From NCBI GenBank assembly GCA_024693205.1, contig JAILLJ010000169.1:1-42726 (forward strand): a stretch of 42,726 nt of DNA. Direction: 5' to 3'. The stretch comes from Clostridiales bacterium. Lineage in GTDB: Bacteria; Bacillota; Clostridia; Oscillospirales; Acutalibacteraceae. Position numbers and translations under genes: made by a program. Below are positions 32,542 to 40,937 of this stretch, in pieces. Below the pieces are notes generated by a model, which saw only the letters and a list, made by a program, of their open reading frames with translations, was not told where the DNA came from and did no database searches. How positions within the stretch are numbered: the first letter of the stretch is position 1; each line of letters starts with the position of its first letter.

Positions 32542-33951
32542 TCAGCCCTGTCTCTTATAGGGCTTTTTGACCTTTACCCAGTCTTTTTTGATTATCTGAC
32601 GTTCACGCGCCAACGCAAGAGCGTTTGCGGGGACGTCCTCCGTAATTGTCGAACCTGCCGCCGTATAGGCGTTTTCTCCGACCTTTACGGGAGCGACGAG
32701 GTTGGTATCGCATCCGATGAACGCGCCGTTTTCGATCACAGTGCGGTGTTTTTCTTTTCCGGAATAGTTTACCGTGGCGCATCCTGATCCGATATTGACG
32801 TTGCATCCGACGTCGGAGTCGCCGATATAGGAGAGATGGGATATCTTTGTCCCGCTTTCGACTATCGAATTCTTTACCTCGACAAAGTTACCGACTCTTA
32901 CGTTTTCGCCTATCCTCGAATCGGGACGAAGTCTTGCGAACGGGCCTATCTCCGCTCCCGACCAGACCTCGGCGTCATTGCAGTACGAGTTCATAAAGCT
33001 GACGTTGTTTCCGAATTTTCCGTTCTCGATAAAGCTCTGCGGGCCTATGGTGCAGTTGGAGCCTATCTCCGTCCTGCCCTTGATTATCGTTCCCGGAAGT
33101 ATCACTGTATCCGCGCCGATCTTGACGTCCGGCCCGATCATGATACCGTCGGCGCAGGGTATCGAAACGCCGCTTTTCATAAGCGATTCAAGAACGCCGC
33201 GTCTCGCGATATTGTTGAGATCTTCAAGCTGTATCCTGTCGTTTGCTCCCAAGACCACGTTGCTGTTTTTAGTGTTGAAGGTAGCTGTCTTCTGTCCCAT
33301 ATCGCGAAGTATCTCGATGGCGTCGGTCAGATAATATTCCTTGGCGGCGCTGCCGAGCCTGTATTTGGCGTCGGTGCCGAGCTTGTCGAGAGCTATCAGC
33401 AGAGCGCGGCAGGAGAACCAATATGCGCCGGAATTGACTTCGTTAATCTTTTTTATCTCTTCGTCCGCGTCGCGTTCCTCGACGATCTTTGAAAAGATAC
33501 CGCTCTTGTCCCTGACTATCCTTCCGTATCCGTAAGGATCGGCGACGTTTGCGGATATCACAGTGGCGGCGTTGCCCGTACGCTTATGGTACTCATATGC
33601 CGACAGCACCGTTCCGTCGTCGATAAGCGGAGCGTCGCCGCAAAGAATAAGAATATCCGCGTGTCCGTGCGCTTCGATAAAATCCTTTGCCTGCATAACG
33701 GCGTGACCCGTTCCGAGACGCTCTTCCTGATAGACGGTCGATATACCCTTTTCGAGATGCTCGGTCAGCATCTCTTTCATATGCCCGGTAACCACGCATA
33801 TGTTTTCTTTTTTGACGCCGCATCTTTGAACGCAGTCAGTCACCCAATCGATCATCGGCTTGAAAAGCACTTCTGCAAGCACCTTAGGCTTAGAAGATCT
33901 CATCCTTGTTCCTTCTCCGGCTGCAAGGATCAATGTACAATTTTCGTCCAT
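32542..33951 (-). CDS. glmU: Bifunctional GlcNAc-1-phosphate uridyltransferase / glucosamine-1-phosphate acetyltransferase
   Basis: The 469 aa enzyme makes UDP-GlcNAc, the precursor of peptidoglycan. The N-terminal pyrophosphorylase domain has LILAAGEGTRMRSSKPKVL, ILCGDAPLI and GAYWF. The C-terminal acetyltransferase is a left-handed beta helix of hexapeptide repeats, with FVEVKNSIV, HLSYIGDSDVG and NIGSGCATVNYSGKEKHRT. The ATG at 33951 follows AAAGGAGG; frames open further upstream have no support. It is first of the glmU-lipoprotein-lipoprotein-pth operon. A TTTACA-N16-TATATT sequence on the minus strand around 34005-34035 may be its promoter. Confidence 0.96.
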   Translation of the reverse strand: MDENCTLILAAGEGTRMRSSKPKVLAEVLFKPMIDWVTDCVQRCGVKKENICVVTGHMKEMLTEHLEKGISTVYQEERLGTGHAVMQAKDFIEAHGHADILILCGDAPLIDDGTVLSAYEYHKRTGNAATVISANVADPYGYGRIVRDKSGIFSKIVEERDADEEIKKINEVNSGAYWFSCRALLIALDKLGTDAKYRLGSAAKEYYLTDAIEILRDMGQKTATFNTKNSNVVLGANDRIQLEDLNNIARRGVLESLMKSGVSIPCADGIMIGPDVKIGADTVILPGTIIKGRTEIGSNCTIGPQSFIENGKFGNNVSFMNSYCNDAEVWSGAEIGPFARLRPDSRIGENVRVGNFVEVKNSIVESGTKISHLSYIGDSDVGCNVNIGSGCATVNYSGKEKHRTVIENGAFIGCDTNLVAPVKVGENAYTAAGSTITEDVPANALALARERQIIKKDWVKVKKPYKRQG

Positions 33952-34307
33952 AGCGTGTGCCTCCTTTAATATTTTTCGGCAGACCGTATCGTCCCGCCTA
34001 ACCAATATAATTATGACAGAAAACATGTAAAAATACAAGAGTAAATATAAAACATTTATATATAAAATCACCATTTCGGGAGCATTTTGTCCCGTTTTTT
34101 CGCCGATATCCCGAATGATAAAACAAAAATGAACATAATATACAAAATGTTTTATGTATGAGAAATATATTTATGATAAAAATGTATGGAATTTTTTTAA
34201 CGGGTATGTTAAAATATACTTTGAATTTTAACGTATCTTCTTTTGCGGCCGTTAAAATTTAACTGATTTTGTCAAATAAAAAATAATAAATCACGGAGGT
34301 ATTTTCA
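33952..34307. other. Divergent intergenic region between glmU and ppdK
   Basis: This 356 bp AT-rich stretch has no gene. Towards glmU it holds a possible promoter. In the middle is an inverted repeat-like stretch around CGGGAGCATTTTGTCCCG (about 34078-34095). Near ppdK the word GTTAAAAT recurs: GTTAAAAT/ATTTTAAC as an inverted pair (about 34207-34232), then GTTAAAATTTAAC (about 34251-34263). These could be operator sites for ppdK. The ppdK RBS is CGGAGG. Confidence 0.5.
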
Positions 34308-36950
34308 ATGGCGCACAAATATGTTTATCTCTTCAACGAAGGCAACGCCAACATGAGAGAGGTCCTCGGCGGCAAGGGCGCGAACCTTTGCGAAATGACC
34401 AATCTCGGAATGCCGGTACCGCAGGGCTTCATCGTTTCGACAGAGGCCTGCACGCGTTACTACGAAGACGGAAAGAAGCTTTCTCAGGATATCATCGACG
34501 AGATCGATGAGTATCTCGGAAAGATCGAAGAAATCAACGGCAAGAAGTTTGCCGATCCCGAGAAGCCCCTTCTCGTTTCGGTACGTTCGGGCGCCCGCGC
34601 TTCCATGCCCGGCATGATGGACACGATCCTCAACCTCGGCATCAACGACGAGGTCGCCGCTGCTCTTATCAAGGGCAATCCCGATCCCAAGTTTGAGCGC
34701 TTTGTTTATGACTCATACCGCCGTTTCGTCCAGATGTTCTCCGACGTCGTCATGGGCATCTCCAAAAAGCAGTTTGAAGTTATCATTGACGAGATCAAAG
34801 AGAAGAAGGGCGTTAAAAACGACATCGACCTCGACGTAAACGACATGAAAGAGCTTGTCGTTCGCTTCAAGGCCTACTATAAAGAGCAGCTCGGCACTGA
34901 CTTCCCGACCGATCCTCACGATCAGATGCTCGAGTCGGTCAAGGCAGTTTTCCGTTCATGGGACAACGAGCGCGCCCAGATCTACCGCATGAGAAACGAC
35001 ATCCCCTCCAGCTGGGGCACGGCAGTTACCGTAATGCCCATGGTATTCGGCAACCTCAACAACAAGTCCGGCACGGGCGTCGCCTTCACGCGTAACCCCT
35101 CGACCGGTGAAAAGGCGATCTACGGCGAATACCTCATCAACGCTCAGGGCGAAGACGTCGTCGCCGGCGTACGTACACCCTCCAAGATCTCCGAGCTTGA
35201 AAGAGAAATGCCCGAGGTTTACGCTCAGTTCATCAAGACTGCAAAGAAACTTGAAAATCACTACAAAGACATGCAGGACATGGAGTTCACCATCGAAGAC
35301 GGCAAGCTCTACATGCTCCAGTGCCGTAACGGCAAGCGTACCGCTTCCGCGGCTCTCCGCATAGCTCTTGACCTCGTTGACGAGAGAAAGATAACAAAGG
35401 AAGAGGCCGTCTGCCGCGTAGAACCCAAGCAGCTCGACGCTCTCCTTCACCCGACGTTTGACGCCGCGGCTCTTAAAAAGGCCAAGGTCGTCGCTCAGGG
35501 TCTTGCCGCTTCTCCCGGCGCAGCCTGCGGACGCGTTGTCTTCACGGCGGCCGAGTCCGAGGAGTGGGCAGCAAGAGGCGAAAAGGTCATCCTTGTACGT
35601 CTTGAGACTTCTCCCGACGATATCAAAGGCATGGTCACCGCTCAGGGTATCCTTACTGTCCGCGGCGGTATGACCTCGCACGCCGCTGTTGTCGCAAGAG
35701 GCATGGGCACATGCTGCGTATCCGGCTGCGGCGACATCGTTATGCATGCCGATAAGAAATATTTCACGATAGGCGACCTCAGATTCAACGAGGGCGACTA
35801 CATCTCGCTTGACGGCTCGACCGGAAACGTTTACGGCGAAGCTATCCCGACAGCTCCCGCCACCATCTCCGGCGACTTCAAGAAGTTCATGGAGTGGGCC
35901 GACGCTGCGCGCGGCGACTTCATGGTCCGCACAAATGCCGATAATCCCCGCGATACTGCTCAGGCAGTCAAGTTCGGCGCTCAGGGCATCGGCCTTTGCC
36001 GTACCGAGCACATGTTCTTCGAGGGCGACAGGATCATGGCTATCCGTGAGATGATCGTCTCCGATACAGTCGAACAGCGTAAAAAGGCTCTCGCAAAGAT
36101 CCTCCCGCTTCAGCAGGGCGACTTTGAAGAGATGTACAGAGTCCTTGAGGGCAGACCGATGACAGTCCGTTATCTTGATCCGCCTCTCCATGAGTTCATT
36201 CCCAAGACGGAAGCCGAGAAGGACGCTCTCGCCAAGGATATGGGCATAACGGTCGAAAAGATCGACGATATCTGCGTTAAGCTCGAAGAGTCCAACCCGA
36301 TGATGGGACACCGCGGATGCCGCCTTTGCGTGACATTCCCCGAGATCGCCGAGATGCAGACGACGGCTGTTATCAACGCCGCCATCAACGTCAACGCAGA
36401 GCATCCGGAATACAACATCGTTCCGGAGATCATGATCCCGCTCGTAGGCTCCGTAAAAGAGCTCAAGTTCGTTAAGGACATCGTTACGGCTACTGCCGAT
36501 AAGATCATCGCCGACAAGGGCGTTGCTCTTAAATATAAGGTCGGAACAATGATCGAGATCCCGCGCGCCGCCATCACGGCCGACGAGATCGCGCAGGAAG
36601 CTGAGTTCTTCAGCTTCGGCACGAACGACCTCACCCAGATGACATTCGGATTCTCACGCGACGACGCCGGCAAGTTCCTCGGCTCCTACTATGAGAACAA
36701 GATCTATGACTTCGATCCGTTTGCGAAGCTCGACCAGGAAGGCGTAGGCAAGCTCGTCAAGATGGCAGCCGATCTCGGCAAGAAGACTCGCCCCGACATC
36801 CATCTCGGAATCTGCGGCGAACACGGCGGAGATCCCTCCTCTGTTGAATTCTGCTACAACGCCGGCCTCAATTATGTTTCCTGCTCGCCGTTCCGCGTAC
36901 CGATCGCACGTCTCGCGGCAGCCCAGGCAGCTATCAAGGCTAAGAAATAA
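34308..36950 (+). CDS. ppdK: Pyruvate, phosphate dikinase
   Basis: The 880 aa enzyme reversibly makes PEP, AMP and pyrophosphate from pyruvate, ATP and phosphate. The N-terminal nucleotide-binding domain opens YVYLFNEGNANMREVLGGKG. The central swivelling domain has the phosphorylated histidine in GGMTSHAAVVARGMG (H458). The C-terminal PEP/pyruvate barrel has LCRTEHMFF, GTMIEIPRAA and FGTNDLTQMTFGFSRDDAG. Length and motifs are complete. In such anaerobes it usually replaces or supplements pyruvate kinase and links glycolysis to pyrophosphate. Codon use is strongly biased to C- and G-ending codons, more than its neighbours, implying high expression. It is monocistronic, with a strong terminator. 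Confidence 0.98.
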   Translation: MAHKYVYLFNEGNANMREVLGGKGANLCEMTNLGMPVPQGFIVSTEACTRYYEDGKKLSQDIIDEIDEYLGKIEEINGKKFADPEKPLLVSVRSGARASMPGMMDTILNLGINDEVAAALIKGNPDPKFERFVYDSYRRFVQMFSDVVMGISKKQFEVIIDEIKEKKGVKNDIDLDVNDMKELVVRFKAYYKEQLGTDFPTDPHDQMLESVKAVFRSWDNERAQIYRMRNDIPSSWGTAVTVMPMVFGNLNNKSGTGVAFTRNPSTGEKAIYGEYLINAQGEDVVAGVRTPSKISELEREMPEVYAQFIKTAKKLENHYKDMQDMEFTIEDGKLYMLQCRNGKRTASAALRIALDLVDERKITKEEAVCRVEPKQLDALLHPTFDAAALKKAKVVAQGLAASPGAACGRVVFTAAESEEWAARGEKVILVRLETSPDDIKGMVTAQGILTVRGGMTSHAAVVARGMGTCCVSGCGDIVMHADKKYFTIGDLRFNEGDYISLDGSTGNVYGEAIPTAPATISGDFKKFMEWADAARGDFMVRTNADNPRDTAQAVKFGAQGIGLCRTEHMFFEGDRIMAIREMIVSDTVEQRKKALAKILPLQQGDFEEMYRVLEGRPMTVRYLDPPLHEFIPKTEAEKDALAKDMGITVEKIDDICVKLEESNPMMGHRGCRLCVTFPEIAEMQTTAVINAAINVNAEHPEYNIVPEIMIPLVGSVKELKFVKDIVTATADKIIADKGVALKYKVGTMIEIPRAAITADEIAQEAEFFSFGTNDLTQMTFGFSRDDAGKFLGSYYENKIYDFDPFAKLDQEGVGKLVKMAADLGKKTRPDIHLGICGEHGGDPSSVEFCYNAGLNYVSCSPFRVPIARLAAAQAAIKAKK

Positions 36951-36964
36951 TTAAACGCAGACCG

Positions 36965-37024
36965 TTTAGGTTATAAACCTAAAGCCCGACTCCTTCGGTT
37001 TTCCGTAAGAGTCGGGCTTTTTGT
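36965..37024 (+). terminator. Terminator of ppdK
   Basis: A small palindrome TTTAGGTTATAAACCTAAA (36965-36983) leads into a strong stem AAAGCCCGACTC/GAGTCGGGCTTT (36981-37020) with a T-tract. Confidence 0.92.
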
Positions 37025-37041
37025 ATGATCGCACATTTTTA

Positions 37042-37085
37042 AAATCCCTCCTTTGCGGTACAATGAGATCGCAAAGGAGGGATTT
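37042..37085. repeat. 16 bp perfect inverted repeat enclosing a ribosome binding site
   Basis: AAATCCCTCCTTTGCG and its exact complement CGCAAAGGAGGGATTT flank a 12 bp loop that contains TACAAT. The right arm contains AAGGAGG, followed after eight bases by a GTG that opens an 18-codon frame (37089-37145, VKDNLKKYEYGDNGTICI). The short frame may be the stub of a lost gene; nothing downstream to 37246 is recognisable in any frame. Confidence 0.65.
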
Positions 37086-37246
37086 GCTGTGAAAGATAAT
37101 TTAAAAAAATATGAATATGGGGACAATGGTACTATCTGTATCTGAAGAAAAGCCGTCCGACAACCGCCAACGTTATGAAATATCGTTATTAACTATGCTT
37201 CGACTGATTTTGATTCTGCGAGCGTGTATTGTTACTTTCAATTCAA

Positions 37247-38443
37247 TTATTTCGTATCACCATACGACGCGGCAATGTTTTTGCCGACTTCGTCATCGGT
37301 TGTGATGGTTTGCTTATGCGTCTTTGAGTCCGCAAGAGTTTGCAGGTTTTTGATTCGGCGCTCCGTCAGCTCGGCAATAACGCGGATACGGTTTTCTTCC
37401 ATATAGTCCTTGGCATTATTGTCAGAGAAAATTCTCGTAATCATATCACCGACGCCGGCAAGCGCAGAGAAGTCGATCCGGTCAAAAGAGGAAACAAGCT
37501 TTAACTGCTCTTCATGGTGCTTTTTGAACGGTTTACAAACGACTTCCGATCCGTCTCGCAGCATCGGTACGCTTTTATCATAGCCGAGAGACGAACCGCT
37601 GTCATAGATCGGCGCCATGCCGAGCCATTCGAGCGTTTCGGCGTTGCGGATCGCGCCGAAGTTGTTGAGATGTCTGTCTTCGTTCGCAATAATATAATCA
37701 AGGACGATCATGCGGTCCAAAAAATCTCTGACGCCGGGGATCCCGAGCGAGTCCGCGCAGTCAACAAAATGCTGATACATCGACTTGTTGTTCGGCTGTT
37801 TTTTGGTCTGAATGATCCGCCGCGCCGGGACAAGCTCGGTATCTTCACTGACAAAATCCTCGCAAACGCTGTACGGAGCGCCCTTATTCCAGGTCACCGT
37901 GTACGGCACGTGAGGAATATTCAGCCGACGCATGATCTCTGAGGCGATCACCTCATTCAGCGGCTGCTGACGGTAAGGGTTTGAGCCGCCTTTGACAAGA
38001 CAGCGTTTACCGTCGATGATCTTCCACCGCTTTTTCAGATTGCCGTCGGAGGTATTATCGGGCGAAGAAAAATTCAAAGGGTCAGGTTTCTTATCCGCGC
38101 CAAAGAGAACATCGCCTATATCGTCGGAAAATTCGTTTTCAAAAAAGTTGATATTTTCCCAGGCAAGTTCGGAGTTTTCGGGACGGATCCAATACTGATC
38201 TGAAAGGGAAAGTCCGAAGCAGCGGATCAAAAGCATTTTGGTATCGGTGATCTGAAGCGTTTCCATCGCCTCGCGCACACCGGAACGGCTTGCAGGGATG
38301 GAGCGATCCGTCCACCAAGTGTTCAGCGCCGCACGATCAACGGCTCCTTTTTTCACACTGACGCCAACGGGCAGATGCTCGGGCGCAAAAACATCGCCGA
38401 TTTTCTGAATAAAACCGGTTTCGTTATCAAGGAGAACTTCATT
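37247..38443 (-). pseudogene. HipA-like kinase gene lacking its 5' end
   Basis: A HipA-type kinase fold is visible: WKIIDGKRCLVKGGSNPY (ATP loop), ASEIMRRLNI, the catalytic segment DYIIANEDRHLNNFGAI, and metal motif PIYDSGSSLGYD. HipA proteins phosphorylate targets such as glutamyl-tRNA synthetase. The frame stays open for 29 codons upstream of the only canonical start (GTG at 38356, no RBS) and reads sensible protein (NEVLLDNETGFIQKIGDV). It then enters the terminator of the convergently ordered MFS gene and meets a stop at 38497-38495 without any ATG, GTG or TTG. I therefore call it truncated at its N-terminus. No HipB-like partner is present. A shorter active product from the GTG cannot be excluded. 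Confidence 0.65.
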
Positions 38444-38483
38444 AAAACATCCGCAGGAAAAATCATTCCGGCGGATGTTTTTT
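38444..38483. terminator. Terminator of the MFS gene (bidirectional hairpin)
   Basis: AAAACATCCGC and GCGGATGTTTT form an 11 bp stem around a 16 bp loop, with T-tracts on both sides. It lies 21 bp after the MFS stop and directly at the point where the HipA-like reading frame loses its start. Confidence 0.8.
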
Positions 38484-38504
38484 ATGTGAAGTTTTTAATT
38501 CGTT

Positions 38505-39818
38505 TTATTCCGTTTTTACGGCGTAACGGTCGTAGTCGCCCTTCATGCGTCCGACTGCACATTTGTTGTAAAGCATCGTTATCAAGAGAAGGATAAGGGC
38601 TATGAGGGCGAGCGTCTGCTGGCCGTGTATGCGGACGCCGAAGATCACGTTGCCTCTCGACTCGATATACGAAAACAGCGCTCCGGCGACGAGCGACGAA
38701 AGGAAGCCGGCTATGCCCATTATGCCCGAGCTTATAGCGTTCGCCTCCGCCATGTATTTTTCTTCGACATAGTCATACGGGATGTTGAGCATGTTCTCGG
38801 ATATGCCGGCGATCCCGACGTTAAACAGGACGGTGAACACGACAAGGAGCATCCTCGTTTTCGGCGTTGTGAACATCACGGCGGCAAACGACGCCGCGAC
38901 CATGGAAAACCCGAGTCGCATCCCCTGCGAATAGGAATGTCTGTCGGAATATATGCCTATCGGTCTTGAAAAAATAAATCGCAAAAAATATGCTGCGCCG
39001 TTTATCACCTGGACAGTCGACAGCGAAAACAGAAGGTTTTTATATGTTCCCATAAAACCGAGCAGAAAATATGAGGATATCCCCCACATCGCGCTGAGTG
39101 CTGTTATCTTTCTGAATTTTTTGTTGCCGAAGGTTTTTCCGAATACGACGCGAAGCTCCTCCGGCTCGCTCTTTTCCGTCACCCTGTTTTCGATGAACAG
39201 TATGCTGATAAGGTCGAGAAGCGTGAAAACAGCCATCGAAACGGCGGCGTAAATAAACCAGCTTTCGATCTTATCGAGCTTCTGACAGCGTTCCATAACG
39301 TATCCCAATCCGACGGTGACCATTATCCCGCCGACGAGCGATATCATTTCCTTTATCGCGGAAAACTCAGCCCTTTTATGCGGCTCGACAAATGAATTGC
39401 CCCAGCGGTAGATGACCGACGTCATGAAATATCTTCCGAAATATGCGATGAAAATACAGACGATCACCGCCTGAGAACGGTAATTCTTAAACGCCGGTAT
39501 GAGCGGGATAAGATATATAAAAAGGAAAAACAGATCGCTCGGCATGTGGTATAAAAGCGAAGAACGTCTGACGTTTTTTATCCGTCTCGCGAAAAACACG
39601 GTCAGGATCTGAAATAGAACGGCAAGCTGACTTATCGAGGAGATGATGCCTATATAAGCTTCCTTTATCCCGATCGACGACAGAAGAAACGCGAGGAACG
39701 AATCCGTCACGAGCAAGATGATAAAGTACTCGAACATGCATTGAAGCTGATATGAAACGCGCGAACGCCTGTATTCGTTCGACGCGAATTTATCCGCTGT
39801 TTTTATTTCTTCCGTCAT
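38505..39818 (-). CDS. Major facilitator superfamily transporter-like protein
   Basis: The protein is 437 aa, with about 12 hydrophobic helices and a short cytoplasmic N-terminus (MTEEIKTADKFASNEYRRSR). The loop after helix 2 is basic (FFARRIKNVRRSS), and an acidic/basic loop splits the halves (IENRVTEKSEPEELRVVFG), as in MFS proteins. No substrate signature is recognised. The start at 39818 has a GAGAGGGGGC RBS, which the longer frame from 39857 lacks. It ends in a terminator and lies after a PstS-like gene, separated by a hairpin repeat. Confidence 0.85.
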   Translation of the reverse strand: MTEEIKTADKFASNEYRRSRVSYQLQCMFEYFIILLVTDSFLAFLLSSIGIKEAYIGIISSISQLAVLFQILTVFFARRIKNVRRSSLLYHMPSDLFFLFIYLIPLIPAFKNYRSQAVIVCIFIAYFGRYFMTSVIYRWGNSFVEPHKRAEFSAIKEMISLVGGIMVTVGLGYVMERCQKLDKIESWFIYAAVSMAVFTLLDLISILFIENRVTEKSEPEELRVVFGKTFGNKKFRKITALSAMWGISSYFLLGFMGTYKNLLFSLSTVQVINGAAYFLRFIFSRPIGIYSDRHSYSQGMRLGFSMVAASFAAVMFTTPKTRMLLVVFTVLFNVGIAGISENMLNIPYDYVEEKYMAEANAISSGIMGIAGFLSSLVAGALFSYIESRGNVIFGVRIHGQQTLALIALILLLITMLYNKCAVGRMKGDYDRYAVKTE

Positions 39819-39859
39819 TGACGCCCCCTCTCTCGCTAAATCAGACTGAGTCTGCACGC

Positions 39860-39906
39860 AATTCGAGCAGACAGAACGTAAGAAACCTTACGCTGTCTGC
39901 CCGAAA
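39860..39906. repeat. GAGCAGACAG hairpin repeat, copy B
   Basis: AATTCGAGCAGACAG and CTGTCTGCCCGAA form a stem, with an inner stem CGTAAG/CTTACG. The outer words match copy A at 9821-9866. It lies between the PstS-like gene and the MFS gene and may act as a terminator-like or processing hairpin. Confidence 0.65.
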
Positions 39907-39963
39907 ACGACATATATTTATATGATCGCCGCTATGCCCTTCGTCTTAAATCAATGTTTTGTT

Positions 39964-40896
39964 TTATTTCGTCCTTACGGGATAGTTCTCGTTGACGACA
40001 AGCTGTTTGCCCTGCTCCGAGCATATCCAGTTATATAAAATCCTTTCCGGCGAATCCTCCGGAGCTTTTTTTGAGATAACGACATAGAAGTCGTTTGAAA
40101 GCGGATATTCGCCGCTGCCTATCGTCTCGTTTGAGGGAACGACGCCGTCAACAGACAGGATCTTGCTCGTCTCGAGCTTTGAAGCTTCCATGTTCGTCAG
40201 GTAGTAATAAACCGTATATCCGAGCGAGCCCTCCGCTCCGTCGTAGTCCGCGATGGCTTCGAGAAGACCTATCATCGACTCGACTATCTGTTCCTTCGGC
40301 GGAGTCATAAGGTCGTCGCCGAGGTTTATAAGCTTATCAAACAGCGTCTGACTGCCGCTGTCCTTGTTTCTCTGATAAGGAACGATCTCCATATCGCTGC
40401 CGCCGACGTCCTTCCAGTTCGTCGTCTTTCCCGTATAGATGTCCTTGATCTGATCCACCGTCAGCGAGGATATCTTATTTTTGATGCTGCAGATAAATAC
40501 GAGCGCGTCGACGCCTATCGGCGTCATTTCATACTCAAAATTTTTGTTCTTTGCGTATTCCTTCGCTTCCTCCGACGGCTCATACGCCAAAAGGATATCG
40601 AATTTCCCGTCAGCGAGCGCGACATAGTTGTCGGTAGTCGAGCCTTCAAAGGTTATCATCGAGGACGCCGTATCGCGGTCAAGCCCGAGAACGGTCGCTG
40701 TTACCGCTTCACCGAGCGGAAGAGCGGCGAGCGAGCCTCCCATCTTCGGGTAAGTGTCCTTTGTAAAGTTGAAATTGCCTATCGAAGATGCCGTCGGGGT
40801 ATCGGACGATGAAGCTCCGCCGCCCGCGCTTTTTCCGCACGCCGCGGCGGAAAGGATAAAAGCTGCCAGAATGAGAAGCGCCGTGATTTTTTTCAT
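39964..40896 (-). CDS. PstS-like substrate-binding lipoprotein
   Basis: The protein is 310 aa. A signal peptide with lipobox (SAAAC, Cys about 20) precedes a Ser/Gly-rich spacer and a periplasmic-binding fold. Phosphate-binding-protein features are FEGSTTDNYVAL near the start, KDIYTGKTTNWKDVGG, and PYQRNKDSGSQTLFDKLI, the equivalent of the RxxGSGT loop that holds phosphate in PstS. No pstC, pstA, pstB or phoU gene is next to it, so it is an orphan binding protein; it could serve a transporter elsewhere or act as a sensor. It follows the WG-repeat lipoprotein gene by 41 bp, with an AAAGGAG RBS. Confidence 0.85.
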   Translation of the reverse strand: MKKITALLILAAFILSAAACGKSAGGGASSSDTPTASSIGNFNFTKDTYPKMGGSLAALPLGEAVTATVLGLDRDTASSMITFEGSTTDNYVALADGKFDILLAYEPSEEAKEYAKNKNFEYEMTPIGVDALVFICSIKNKISSLTVDQIKDIYTGKTTNWKDVGGSDMEIVPYQRNKDSGSQTLFDKLINLGDDLMTPPKEQIVESMIGLLEAIADYDGAEGSLGYTVYYYLTNMEASKLETSKILSVDGVVPSNETIGSGEYPLSNDFYVVISKKAPEDSPERILYNWICSEQGKQLVVNENYPVRTK

Positions 40897-40937
40897 TTTA
40901 CATATACTCCTTTTAAATATATTTGTCCGATCTGCCG

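Noticed and set aside
34251-34263. A Rex operator before ppdK
   Set aside because: The palindrome GTTAAAATTTAAC has a three-base centre instead of the four expected, and lacks the flanking TT/AA of the Rex consensus.
34956-36404. A 482-codon open frame antisense to ppdK
   Set aside because: It mirrors the codon bias of ppdK (few stops in the reverse frame of GC-biased genes), has no RBS, and ppdK is unmistakable.
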